A DNA stretch of 64,000 nucleotides from positions 39,515-103,514 of the forward strand of contig CAWIHF010000018.1 in the NCBI GenBank assembly GCA_963835885.1. The letters run 5' to 3'. This document shows positions 38,493 through 47,290 of the stretch, piece after piece. The DNA comes from Roseiarcus sp963835885 (GTDB taxonomy: Bacteria; Pseudomonadota; Alphaproteobacteria; Rhizobiales; Beijerinckiaceae). Position 1 is the stretch's first letter. Each line of letters starts with the position of its first letter. Under the pieces are notes generated by a model. That model searched no databases and was not told the origin of the DNA. It worked only from the letters and a program-made list of their open reading frames with translations. The translations under genes and the position numbers were made by a program.

Positions 38493-39388
38493 TCAGTAAC
38501 GCCACCTTTGCGCCGCCGCGACCAGGAAATCGCGAAAAGCCTGCACGCGCGCGACGTTCTTCAGTTCCTCGGGATAAACCAGAAAACAGTCCATTTCTGG
38601 CATGTCGGCCTGTTGCAGCAGGCGGACCAGCCCCAATTCCGGCTGCACCACATAATCCGGCAGGACGGCGATGCCGACGCCGTGCTCCGCCGCCCGCGAC
38701 CATCGCCCCGAGATTGTTGACCGAGATCTGCGGCGTGCGCGGATTCTTGGGGTCGCGCCCGAGGGTCAGAAGCGAATTGAGATCGTAGAGAAGGTGGGTC
38801 GCGGTCGGCGCGCCGAAAGCGATCAGATGATGGCGGTCGAGGTCCTCGACGTTGCGCGGCTGCGGGCGCCGCTTGAGGTAGTCGGGCGAAGCGTAGGCGT
38901 GGAAATGCACGGTGAACAGCCGCCGGCGGATGACGTCGGGCTGCATTGGCTCGCGCAGGCGCAGCGCCACGTCGGCCTCCCGCATGCCGAGATCGAGGTC
39001 CTCGTCCGACAGGAGCAGCTGCAGCTTCACTTCCGGATAGAGTTCGACGAATTCGCCGAGGCGCGGCGCGAGCCAGTTGGCGCCGAGTCCGAGGGTGCGT
39101 GGTGACCCTGAGTTCGCCGGTCGGCTTCTCGCGGCTGTCGATCAGGCGGCTGCGCACCGCATCGAGCTTCAGGACCACGTCGCGCACCGCGTCCAGGAGC
39201 ATTTCGCCCTGCTCGGTGAGGATGAGGCCGCGGGCGTGCCGATGAAACAGCGGCGCGCCGAGATCGGCTTCCAGCGCCCCGACCTGCCGGCTGACCGCCG
39301 ACTGGCTCAGGCCGAGCGTTTCGCCGGCGTGGGTGAACGAGCCGGCGTCGGCGGCCGCCTGGAAAATGCGCAGCTTGTCCCAGTCCAT
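38493..39388 (-). CDS. LysR-family transcriptional regulator (two frameshifts)
   Basis: About 298 residues. N-terminal winged helix MDWDKLRIFQAAADAGSFTH, AGETLGLSQSAVSRQVGALE, followed by LILTEQGEMLLDAVRDVVLK. The effector domain continues in the next frame (LGMREADVALRLREPMQPDV) and ends in a third (FLVAAAQRWRY). Breaks lie near 39110 and 38700. It is transcribed toward the EthD gene and lies beside trxB, but its target cannot be told. Confidence 0.85.
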
Positions 39389-39442
39389 GAACGCTTCCCG
39401 GCCGGCCCCGGCCTATTGGCTTCGCCGCTGATGAGCGCGGCT

Positions 39443-40434
39443 TTAGCGTTGCGAACTGGCTATTCCGCCGCTTTTCGCGCCGGCGCCTCGCGCCGCAAGC
39501 CAGCGCTCCGCCTCGAGCGCCGCCATGCAGCCCAGTCCTGCAGCGGTCACGGCCTGACGGAACACGTCGTCTGCGACGTCGCCCGCGGCGAACACGCCTT
39601 CGACGCTGGTCGTCGTCGAACCCGGCGCCGTCTGAACGTAGCCATTCGCCTTCAGGATGACCTGACCGCGGACGAGCTCGGTTGCGGGCGCGTGGCCGAT
39701 CGCGACGAACACGCCGTCGACCGGAAGGTCGTCGAGCGCCCCGGAGAGGACGTTCCTGATCCTGACGCCCTGTGACCGCGCGCGGAGTCCTCGCGCCAAG
39801 AATTTCCTCGACCGCGCTGTCCCAGCGAATCTTCACATTGTGGCGGGCGGCGAGGCGCTCGCTGAGGATTTTCTCGGCGCGGAACGAGTCGCGCCGGTGA
39901 ACGACGGTAACCTCGGAGACGATGTTGGACAGGTAGAGAGCCTCCTCGACCGCGGAATTGCCGCCGCCGATGACCACGACCGATTTGTTGCGGAAGAAGA
40001 AGCCGTCGCAGGTGGCGCAGGCGGAGACCCCGAAGCCCTTGAACTCCTCCTCGCTCGGAAGGCCGAGCCACTTCGCCTTGGCGCCGGTGGCCAAAATGAT
40101 CGCGTCGGCGACGATCGTGCGGCCGCTGTCGCAACGCACGACGAAGGGGCGGCTCTTGAGTTCGAGCGCCGACGACATATTCGTTCTCGATGCGCGCGCC
40201 GACATGCTCGGCCTGCGCGCGCATCTGATCCATGAGCCACGGCCCCTGAATCGGTTCGGCGAAGCCGGGGTAGTTTTCGACGTCGGTGGTGATCATCAAC
40301 TGGCCGCCCGGCTCGTAGCCCGCGAGCAGGAGCGGCTTCACCATGGCGCGCGCGGCATAGATCGCCGCCGTATAGCCGGCCGGCCCGGAACCGATGATCA
40401 CGAGGCGCTCGCGCCCGGCATGAGACGAAGTCAA
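39443..40434 (-). CDS. trxB: Thioredoxin reductase (two frameshifts)
   Basis: About 330 residues. FAD site VIIGSGPAGYTAAIYAARAM, redox-active pair in GVSACATCDGFFFRNKSVVV, NADPH-binding IGGGNSAVEEALYLSNIVSE and the C-terminal FAD motif GVFAAGDVADDVFRQAVTAA. The segments lie in three frames with slips near 40180 and 39790. Start: TTG 40434 (MTSSHAGRERLVIIGSG). It reduces thioredoxin with NADPH and is central to thiol balance, so the breaks are probably errors. Confidence 0.9.
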
Positions 40435-40586
40435 TTCGACCCCCTGTAAAGTAGCGGCCGACGCGGTAAACCGCGTGTGGCCTCTGTTTCACGCCTTTAT
40501 ATGGGGGGCGGGATTGCGCTACAACGGCGGCCGGCCGAGGCCGCGACAAATCGCCGCCGGATGATGGCCGCGTAGGGAGATCATCC

Positions 40587-41189
40587 ATGCTGGTTCTTCG
40601 CTCGGCCGGGGCCTCGCCGTTCGCCCGGAAAGTCCGGATCGCCGCCTCCCTGCTCGCGCTCGATGACCGGATCGAGATTTCCGCCGCCGACACGGGCAAC
40701 CCCGAAGATTCACTGAGGACCCAGAACCCGTTGGGGAAGATTCCGGTGCTCGTTCTCGACAACGGCGAGACCCTCTTCGATAGCGCCGTGATCGTCGAAT
40801 ATCTCGACTGGCTGGCGGGGGGCGGCAAGATCATTCCCACCGAGCCGAGGGCCCGTTTCCGGTCGCTCACCCAGGAGTCTCTGGCGGACGGCGTGTGCGA
40901 CGCGGCCGTGCTGCTGCGCTACGAGATTCTTTGGCGCGAGCCCGAAAAGCGGTCAGAGAAGTGGATGGCCTATCAGGGCGACAAGATCGCTCGCGCCCTT
41001 CGCGCCTTCGAGCAGGCGCCGCCGGAGGAATTGAGCGACGTCGGCACGATCGCGCTCGCTTCGGCGCTCGGCTATCTCGACCTGCGCTTCGACGGCGCCT
41101 GGCGAAAAGAGCACCCGCGCCTCGTCGCCTGGCTCGATGTGTTTTCCGAAGCCACGCCGAGCTTCGAGGCGACGCGATTTCTCGGATGA
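40587..41189 (+). CDS. Glutathione S-transferase family protein
   Basis: A 200-residue GST. Thioredoxin-like N-terminal domain with SAGASPFARKVRIAASLLAL, the cis-proline NPLGKIPVLVL and the glutathione-contact motif LFDSAVIVEYLDWLAGG, then an all-helical C-terminal domain. SPFARKV suggests a serine-type (YfcF/beta-like) active site. ATG at 40587 with AGGGAGA before it; divergent from trxB, with a hairpin between them (ACGCGGT/ACCGCGT near 40470). Substrate unknown. Intact. Confidence 0.9.
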   Translation: MLVLRSAGASPFARKVRIAASLLALDDRIEISAADTGNPEDSLRTQNPLGKIPVLVLDNGETLFDSAVIVEYLDWLAGGGKIIPTEPRARFRSLTQESLADGVCDAAVLLRYEILWREPEKRSEKWMAYQGDKIARALRAFEQAPPEELSDVGTIALASALGYLDLRFDGAWRKEHPRLVAWLDVFSEATPSFEATRFLG

Positions 41190-41507
41190 GCCCTTCCATT
41201 GAGGAATTGCTTCGCGCTCTTCGCGCGAACGGGGGCGCTCCAATCCCGCAACGGGCGCGGAAGGAGGCGGCGCGACGGGCGGCACCGATATAATGCCGGT
41301 CCCTGATGATCAGGGAACGCCGGCGGAGCGGATCAGGGCGTCATGGGAGGGAGAGCCCGCCATGGTCCTGGATACAGGGACAACCGGCAGGCTCTCCGAA
41401 CACGTCCATCTCTTGCCAGACAGGCGCGCGAATATTGCAAGACCGCAACGAGACCCTCCCTCAGCCTCGCCGAGAGCGAGAGTTCCCAGGCGCATTGACG
41501 CTGTCAA
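41190..41507. other. No gene; hairpin near 41300
   Basis: A stem TCCCTGA...TCAGGGA with further pairing GCCGG/CCGGC lies around 41294-41325, a possible terminator downstream of the GST gene. No coding sequence recognised up to the first IS1595 target duplication. Confidence 0.5.
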
Positions 41508-41515
41508 TTAAGGAA

Positions 41516-42554
41516 AATGGGTATCCCCTTCACACCCGCTCGACTGCGGGCCGCGGTGGAGTGCCGCCAACGATCGATTTGTACGGCGCAGGGCAGATGG
41601 CAACTGCCTGTTGGGCCAGCCGGTGGAAGAGGAGCCCCCTTGCCTGTGAACGTCGCCGATTGAACCGGAAGGTGAATTCGTCGAGGTAGTAGTCAAGATG
41701 CGGATGCTGAATGCCGCCCTGGTGAGTTCCGACCAGCCATCGTTTGAGCAGCGAGGCCACGAGGTGGACGCGCGGCATGACTTCGTGAGCCGGATCGGGG
41801 CTATCGCTTATGACGCTGACGTGGCGCCGATAACCAGCCGCCGCCAGCCCGTTGTAGCCACGCCAGCCGTCGGTGTGGATCATCGCCCCCCCCCGGCACA
41901 ACGACGTCCCGGACAAACGTTATCAGGGTGTCCGCCGATACATCTTCGATGCGCCGCAGGCGGATACGACCAATTCCGCGCCCGCTCTTTTCGGCCGCCA
42001 CAGCGATGATCGCCTTGGTTTCGGCTCCCCGCCCACGTTTACCCTCTTCCGCGCCGCCGACATAGGTTTCGTCCACTTCGATCTCGCCACTGAGATTGTC
42101 TCGCCCTGGACGCACCATCGCGCGCCGCAGCTTGTGCAGCCAAGTCCAGGCGGTCTCATAGCTACCAAGCCCCAATTCCCTCTGGAGCTCGAGCGCACTG
42201 ACTCCGTTCTTTTGGCTGGTGATGAACCACATCGCCAGAAACCACAGCCGCAACGGCTTGCGTGTGTCCTGGAACACCGTGCCAGCCGTCAAAGTTGTTT
42301 CCCACTCGCAGGCGCGACACCGGAACCGGTCTCGCGACATGGTCCACGGCTCACCAGCCGCGCCGCATTGCGCACACAAATCCATTCGGCCACCGCAAGC
42401 GCCGGACATAGTCGTGACAGGCGGCATCGGTGCGGAACCATTGGTCCATTTCGTGAAAGGTCCGGGGATAATCGGTTCCGGGAATGGGATGAACGGCGCT
42501 TTCCATCGTCGGATGGTAGCGCCGGGTATAGCGGGTGTGAAGGGGATACCCATT
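41516..42554 (-). mobile_element. IS1595-family element 1, complete, with 8-bp target duplication
   Basis: 1039-bp insertion sequence. Perfect 25-bp terminal inverted repeats lie at 41516-41540 and 42530-42554 (outer end AATGGGTATCCCCTTCAC...). It is flanked by exact 8-bp direct repeats TTAAGGAA at 41508-41515 and 42555-42562, the target duplication length usual for IS1595. It carries one transposase gene on the minus strand. The preserved duplication shows a fairly recent insertion. Confidence 0.9.
41530..42506 (-). CDS. IS1595-family (ISXO2-like) transposase (frameshifted)
   Basis: About 320 residues: N-terminus MESAVHPIPGTDYPRTFHEM, zinc ribbon CAQCGAAGEPWTMSRDRFRC with a further RAC, then the ISXO2-like DDE domain (EIEVDETYVGGAEEGKRGRG, IHTDGWRGYNGLAAAGYRRH, HPHLDYYLDEFTFRFNRRRS). 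The frame changes near 42380 and again at a run of nine C at 41885-41894 (VVVPGG before IHTDGW). Both look like indels, the second at a homopolymer. A functional protein needs both repaired. Confidence 0.85.
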
Positions 42555-42562
42555 TTAAGGAA

Positions 42563-42770
42563 AACTACGTAGGTCTCCAAAGGCAGGAACACGGAGCGAC
42601 ATGGCGCACGCGGCGCGCGTCAGCATCCTTGGAGCGAGATTTTCGGGATGCTAGAGAGTCGGTTCCGATCGACTGGAATCGTCGCTCACCATGACGGGGC
42701 GGGACGCCGACGACCCGCCATTTCCTTCAGAAAGTTTCCAAACGTTTCAAAAAATTTCCGCCGGGCTTCC
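42563..42770. other. Spacer between the two IS1595 elements
   Basis: About 200 bases of host sequence separating the insertions; no gene recognised. GTTTCAAAAAATTTCC near 42745 resembles TTTTCAAAAAATTTCA just after the second element (43828). Confidence 0.45.
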
Positions 42771-42778
42771 AAATCTTT

Positions 42779-43822
42779 AGCTCAATTCGCGTTAGATTGA
42801 TATCATCATTTGGGCTCCTCCGCCGATGGCGGCATTGAGGCATGCTCGGGGCGTGGGATTGTGCTTGAGGCCGGCGAGGTGGAACCACCTGAGGTAGCTG
42901 TCGAGGTATTTTGTGGCAATGCCGCGACGGGGGCGCAGGAAGGTTTTGAGGCTCTCATGGCGACTGTTGACGGTCTGGATGTGTAATTCGCCGCGGACGC
43001 GTTCACCTTTCGACTGGTTGAGCGCTTCATGGCTGACGCCGAGGGCGGCGGCGCAAGGCGGGTAGACGTTATTGCCGTCGGTGACGAGCAAGGTGTCCTT
43101 ACCCAGAATGGGCGCGAGCACCGGCTTGATGGTCTGGGCGGTCACGGCCGAGAGGACGGCGCTGATGGTGGCGCCGGCTCCGGTCGGCGGCCACCAGGAT
43201 CGGCGTCTGTTCGTCCGAAAGGCCGCGCTTGGCTGCTTTTCCGCCCCGCCTGCGAGCCTTGCGACCGAGGCGACGCTCGCCCTTACAGCTTGATAATATA
43301 TAGGTTTCGTCGACTTCGACGATGCCGCTCAACAGGCGCGTGGGGTTCTTGGCGGCGCGCAGGAAGCGATGTCGCCAGCGGAACGCCGTGCTCACCGCCA
43401 CCCCGCACCGCTCGGCCGAGGCGGCCACCGTCTCGCCCTCGCTCAACGACTGACCAAAATCAAGCCAGCGTTCCTTCTTGCGCAATCGGGCCAGCGGCGT
43501 TCCGGTCAGCGCATTGAAGCTTCTGCGGCAATCCTTGCAGCGGAAACGGCGCAGGCCGTCGGTTCGGCCCCCGCCCACCGACGCCCCGCCGCAGTGCGGA
43601 CAGCGCCGCGCCTCGCCCAAGCGCTCCTCGATCGCCGCCGCCACCGCCGCTCTGGGCTGCCGGCCGGCCAGCACCGCCTCGAGCTCCTGGCGCTGCTTTG
43701 CCGTCAGACCGTCGATCTCCGCCAGCCACGCTCGAAACATCCCCTGATCCATCGCTATCCCCTGTCAATCCATAATAAATCGTAGCACAAACAGGCCACC
43801 TCAATCTAACGCTAATTGAGCC
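42779..43822 (-). mobile_element. IS1595-family element 2, complete, with 8-bp target duplication
   Basis: 1044-bp element. The ends carry related inverted repeats: AGCTCAATTCGCGTTAGATT at the left and the complement of GGCTCAATTAGCGTTAGATT at the right, differing at two positions. It is flanked by exact 8-bp repeats AAATCTTT at 42771-42778 and 43823-43830. One transposase gene on the minus strand. Its ends differ from element 1, so it is a separate arrival. Confidence 0.88.
42792..43752 (-). CDS. IS1595-family transposase (one frameshift)
   Basis: About 320 residues: MDQGMFRAWLAEIDGLTAKQ, zinc ribbon CPHCGGASVGGGRTDGLRRF with RCKDCRRSFNALTGTPLARL, DDE domain IVEVDETYILSSCKGERRLG, then (after a slip near 43150) LLVTDGNNVYPPCAAALGVS and RRGIATKYLDSYLRWFHLAG. 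Only distantly like the transposase of element 1. Start at 43752. The slip separates the first and second catalytic regions. Confidence 0.85.
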
Positions 43823-43875
43823 AAATCTTTTCAAAAAATTTCACTGGGAACCTTTACTTATCAAAGCTTTACGGC

Positions 43876-43908
43876 CGAATTTGCGAATTTGCGAATTTGG
43901 CGAATTTG
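43876..43908. repeat. Short tandem repeat CGAATTTG x4
   Basis: CGAATTT occurs at 43876, 43884, 43892 and 43901, at periods 8, 8 and 9. Read on the minus strand it would encode a KFAKFAN-like stretch, but no gene is established there. Confidence 0.65.
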
Positions 43909-44081
43909 GCCGGCTGAACGGCTGAAAATTTCTGCGTGACGCCGCGCGGCTCCGGTCCAGGGCCGCTAATCAACATCTCGACATCGGCCTTCTTTCGATA
44001 AGCAAGGCTGCGAGGGGACCATCGACAAGGCCGGGGCGGGTTCGAGGGGAGTGGACAACGACGTTCTCCACTATAGCTGAA

Positions 44082-44096
44082 GAACGTATCAAGAAC
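44082..44096. promoter_or_regulatory. LexA-type SOS box (GAAC-N7-GAAC)
   Basis: GAACGTATCAAGAAC, on the other strand GTTC-N7-GTTC, exactly matches the consensus bound by LexA in alphaproteobacteria. On the minus strand, sequence leading toward element 2 follows it but no credible gene remains. It could also serve the small gene at 44157-44411 only if its promoter were oddly placed. Match seen; function inferred. Confidence 0.5.
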
Positions 44097-44156
44097 ATAT
44101 CTCGGAGCTCTTGTCAAGAGATTGTTCTTCGGGGTCACTTCGGGGTCAGGTTAAAC

Positions 44157-44411
44157 TCAATCGGCGGTCGGCAGGCGGCGCATGACGAACTCGATCTCGT
44201 CGTTGGCGAGCTCCCGCCACGATTCGACCTCGGTCATGTAGGCCGCCTTGGGAAAGCGATCGAACCATTCCTGCGCTTTGGCGCGCGCCTCAAGTCGTGG
44301 CAGGCGGAACGTCTCGCGCCGCCACGCCGTGTCTGGGCCCACGCCGCGCCGCTCGCGGCGCTTCGCGATGCGCTCGGCAACATCGACCGGCCTTTTCCCG
44401 TGGATCGCCAT
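44157..44411 (-). CDS. Small protein of unknown function
   Basis: 84 residues if it starts at MAIHGKRPVDVAERIAKRRE (44411), 90 if at the upstream ATG. It is highly charged with several arginines, RLEARAKAQEWFDRFPKAAY, and an acidic end DEIEFVMRRLPTAD. I do not recognise a domain, though the compact helical look and clean start/stop argue for a real gene. It lies between the SOS-like box and betC, on the same strand as betC. Confidence 0.55.
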   Translation of the reverse strand: MAIHGKRPVDVAERIAKRRERRGVGPDTAWRRETFRLPRLEARAKAQEWFDRFPKAAYMTEVESWRELANDEIEFVMRRLPTAD

Positions 44412-44485
44412 GGCGGTCTCTCGGAACACACGTTAGCGCGGTTTCGAGCCCATGGGGAGTCGCGAATGTCGGGACAGCGAACCTT

Positions 44486-46009
44486 TTATTCGGGGATGAC
44501 GCGTGGGAAGCGGGCCATCGCCTCGAGATCGTCGAGATCCATGCTGTTGCGCATGTACTGTTTCGCGGCGTCGCGGAACGGCTGGAAGTCCCAGGCCCGG
44601 ATCGCGCCCTTCGTCAGCGCCGCGTCGACGATCCGTCGGCGCCGCTGGCTCGCGCGAACCTCGGCGTCGAGCGCGGCGAGATCCCAGCGCCGGGCGACTT
44701 CGGCGCGAAACTCCGCGACTTCGGTCGCGAAGGCCGGCTTCCCGGCAAGATTGTGGCGCTCGGCCGGATCGAGGCGAAGGTCGTACAGCTGATCGGGGTC
44801 GGGGGCCGAGTGGATGAATTTGACGGCGCCGCGACGGATCATGACCATCGGCGCGATCGCGCCTTCGGCGAGATATTCGCCGATCGCCTCGTCGTGGCCT
44901 TGGGCTCCAACAAGGTGTTGGCCGAGGCTGCGACCGTCGACCGACGCGCCGAGCGCGCGCGCGTCGCCGCCCGCGAGGTCGACCAGCGTCGGCAGAAGGT
45001 CGAGGAGCGAAACGCTGGCCGCCACGCGTCGGGGCGCGAACCGGCCGGGGTTCGCGACGATGAGCGGCACGCGGCTCGCCCCCTCAAAAAAGCTCATCTT
45101 GTACCAGAGGCCGCGCTCCCCGAGCATCTCGCCGTGGTCGCTGACGAGGATCACGATGGTGTCGTCGCCAAGGCCGCTCGAGCGCAGCGCATGAGTGAGG
45201 CGGCCGAGATTGTCGTCGATGTAGGAGATCGCGCCGAAATAGGCGCGCCGCGCGTCGCGCGCCTGAGCCTCCGTCACCGGTTCGGCGTCCATGGCGCAAA
45301 CATGGCGCAGCCGGCGCGAGTGCGGATCGAGCGCCTCAGGCGCGACGGGCGGCGCGGGCAGGGCGATGTCCTCGTCGCGATAGAGGTTCCAGTAGCGCTG
45401 CGGCACGGCGAACGGGTCGTGCGGATGGGTGAAGGAAGCGACGAGAAGGAACGGGCGGCGGTCGTTCGATCGGGCGATGTCGAAGATCGCCCGCTCGGCG
45501 GTGAAGGCGACTTCGTCGTCGAAGTCGAGTTGGTTGGTGCGCAGGCAGACGCCGGCCTGAGCGACGGAGCTCATGTTGTGATACCAGCTCGGCCGTTCGT
45601 CCGGACGGTCCCAGTCGGGCGTCCACCCGTAGTCGGCCGGATAGATGTCGGTGGTGAGCCGTTCCTCGAAGCCATGCAATTGGTCCGGCCCGCAAAAGTG
45701 CATCTTGCCGGACAGGATGGTCCTGTATCCGCGCAGCCGCAGATGGTGGGCGAAGGTGGGGATGTCGGCGGAAAATTCCGCCGCGTTGTCGTAAGCGCGG
45801 GTGCGCGACGGCAGGAGGCCGGACATGAACGAGGCCCGCGAAGGCGAGCAGAGCGGACTTGCGCAATAGGCGCTGTCGAACACGACGCCGCTTTGCGCCA
45901 GCGCCTGCATGTGCGGCGCGCGGGTCAGCGAATGGCCGTAGATCGGCAGGAACGCCGGCGCCATCTGATCGGCCATGACGATGAGGATGTTGGGCGCACG
46001 CGCGGTCAT
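44486..46009 (-). CDS. betC: Choline-sulfatase
   Basis: A 507-residue sulfatase matching BetC along its length. Catalytic formylglycine motif CSPSRASFMSGLLPSRTR, metal ligands in NILIVMADQMAPAFLPIYGH and VILVSDHGEMLGERGLWYKM, and the BetC-specific MHFCGPDQLHGFEERLTTDI followed by YPADYGWTPDWDRP. It releases choline and sulfate from choline-O-sulfate. The start overlaps the stop of the binding-protein gene (ATGA), so the two are one unit. No signal peptide; cytoplasmic. Intact. Confidence 0.93.
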   Translation of the reverse strand: MTARAPNILIVMADQMAPAFLPIYGHSLTRAPHMQALAQSGVVFDSAYCASPLCSPSRASFMSGLLPSRTRAYDNAAEFSADIPTFAHHLRLRGYRTILSGKMHFCGPDQLHGFEERLTTDIYPADYGWTPDWDRPDERPSWYHNMSSVAQAGVCLRTNQLDFDDEVAFTAERAIFDIARSNDRRPFLLVASFTHPHDPFAVPQRYWNLYRDEDIALPAPPVAPEALDPHSRRLRHVCAMDAEPVTEAQARDARRAYFGAISYIDDNLGRLTHALRSSGLGDDTIVILVSDHGEMLGERGLWYKMSFFEGASRVPLIVANPGRFAPRRVAASVSLLDLLPTLVDLAGGDARALGASVDGRSLGQHLVGAQGHDEAIGEYLAEGAIAPMVMIRRGAVKFIHSAPDPDQLYDLRLDPAERHNLAGKPAFATEVAEFRAEVARRWDLAALDAEVRASQRRRRIVDAALTKGAIRAWDFQPFRDAAKQYMRNSMDLDDLEAMARFPRVIPE

Positions 46010-47134
46010 CGCTTCCTTCTCCTCGGCTTGCCGGCGGGCTTTTTCTCCTGGCCGTGTTGCTTTTCCTTGGCGTGTTGCGGCTGCTGCGGGGCGCGCACCC
46101 TCGCCCATTCCTTTTCGATCACGGGAACGAGCGCCGGAGCATAGACGCCGACCGGCCAGAGCCCGCGAAAATTCAGCGCCGAAGTCTCCGTTTCTGCGCT
46201 TTCCAACCCCGCGGCCGCGGTCGCTTCGGCGGCGACGGAAGGGCGGAGCAGGAAATCGATCAGCGCCGCCGCCTCTTTCGGATGCGGCGCGTCGCGAGGT
46301 TCGGCGAGCGCGTCGATCGCGATCGGTCCGCCTTCCCTCGGCTCGGCGAAGCGGATCTCCAACCCTTCGCCGCCCTCCCGGCTGCGGCGCGAGGCAATCG
46401 CGGCCTGGGCGGCGTTGCCGAAGGTGAGGCAGACGGCGCCGCTGGCGATTGCCGAGATCGGATCGCGCGACGCGGGCTGCCGCACTGCAGCGCGCGCCCG
46501 AATGATGAGGTCCGCCGCCGCCTTGACCTCCCGTTCGCGGGCCCTTGCGGGATCGACGCCCATCAGGCGCCATGCGGCGATGAACATCTCGTCGCGCGCG
46601 TCAGGCAGAGCGACGCCACAGGGCGCGAGCTTGCGGGCGATCTCGGGCGCAAGCGCGTCGACCCAGGAGTTGGGCGGCGCCCCGAGCAGCCGGGTCGCCT
46701 TGCCGGCGTCATAGAGGAGCCCGGTCGCCGACCAGCCCCAGGCGAGGCCATAACCGCCGGTCGCGTCATACGACGCCAGCTTGCCGGCGACCGGCGGCGC
46801 GATGCGACGGGCGTTCGCAATGTCGTGTTTGTCGATCGCGCGCAATTGACTTCGCCCCGATCGCATGGGCGAGGGCCGGCCCAGGCAGCACGACGACGTC
46901 ATAGGGCTCTTTCAGCAAGGAATGGATTTGCGCCGGGTCGCCGTAGGCGTCGTAGGCCACGGCGTAGCCGCTCTCGCGCTCGAACTCCCTCAAGATTCTC
47001 GCATTGAAAGCGCCCGACGGCGCCAGCAGACGCAAGACCTTCGGCGCAGGCGCGGGCGGCGGCGCGAACGGCGACGCGGCGGAGTCGAGCGCAACGGGGC
47101 CGAGCGCGACGGCGACGAAAAGCGCGGTCAACAT
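46006..47134 (-). CDS. Extracellular solute-binding protein of the betC unit (one frameshift)
   Basis: About 376 residues. Signal peptide MLTALFVAVALGPVALDSAA, then a polyamine-type (PotD/PotF-like) binding fold: VLRLLAPSGAFNARILREFE, DVVVLPGPALAHAIGA, GYGLAWGWSATGLLYDAGKA, FIAAWRLMGVDPAR and a C-terminal FLLRPSVAAEATAAAGLESA. The frame slips near 46850, between AHAIGA and QLRAIDKHDIANARR. The last 30 residues are very basic (KEKQHGQEKKPAGKPRRRKR), odd for a periplasmic receptor. Translational coupling to betC suggests choline-O-sulfate or a related amine as ligand. No permease or ATPase is adjacent. Confidence 0.75.
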
Positions 47135-47290
47135 AGCGCGGTCAAACGCAGTCGGCTCCGGTTCGAAGACGCTTCTGGCTATGCGGCGACCGCGGCCGGG
47201 TCAAGCCGCGGCCGGCAGGTTCGGCAGGTTGATGCAAACCGTCGCCCCGGCTAGGAAGCCATCTCCATCCCAGCGAAGGGCAAAGTTCGA

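Noticed and set aside
43876..43908. Tandem CGAATTTG units as a possible CRISPR start
   Set aside because: Units are only 8-9 bases with no spacers; a simple tandem repeat.
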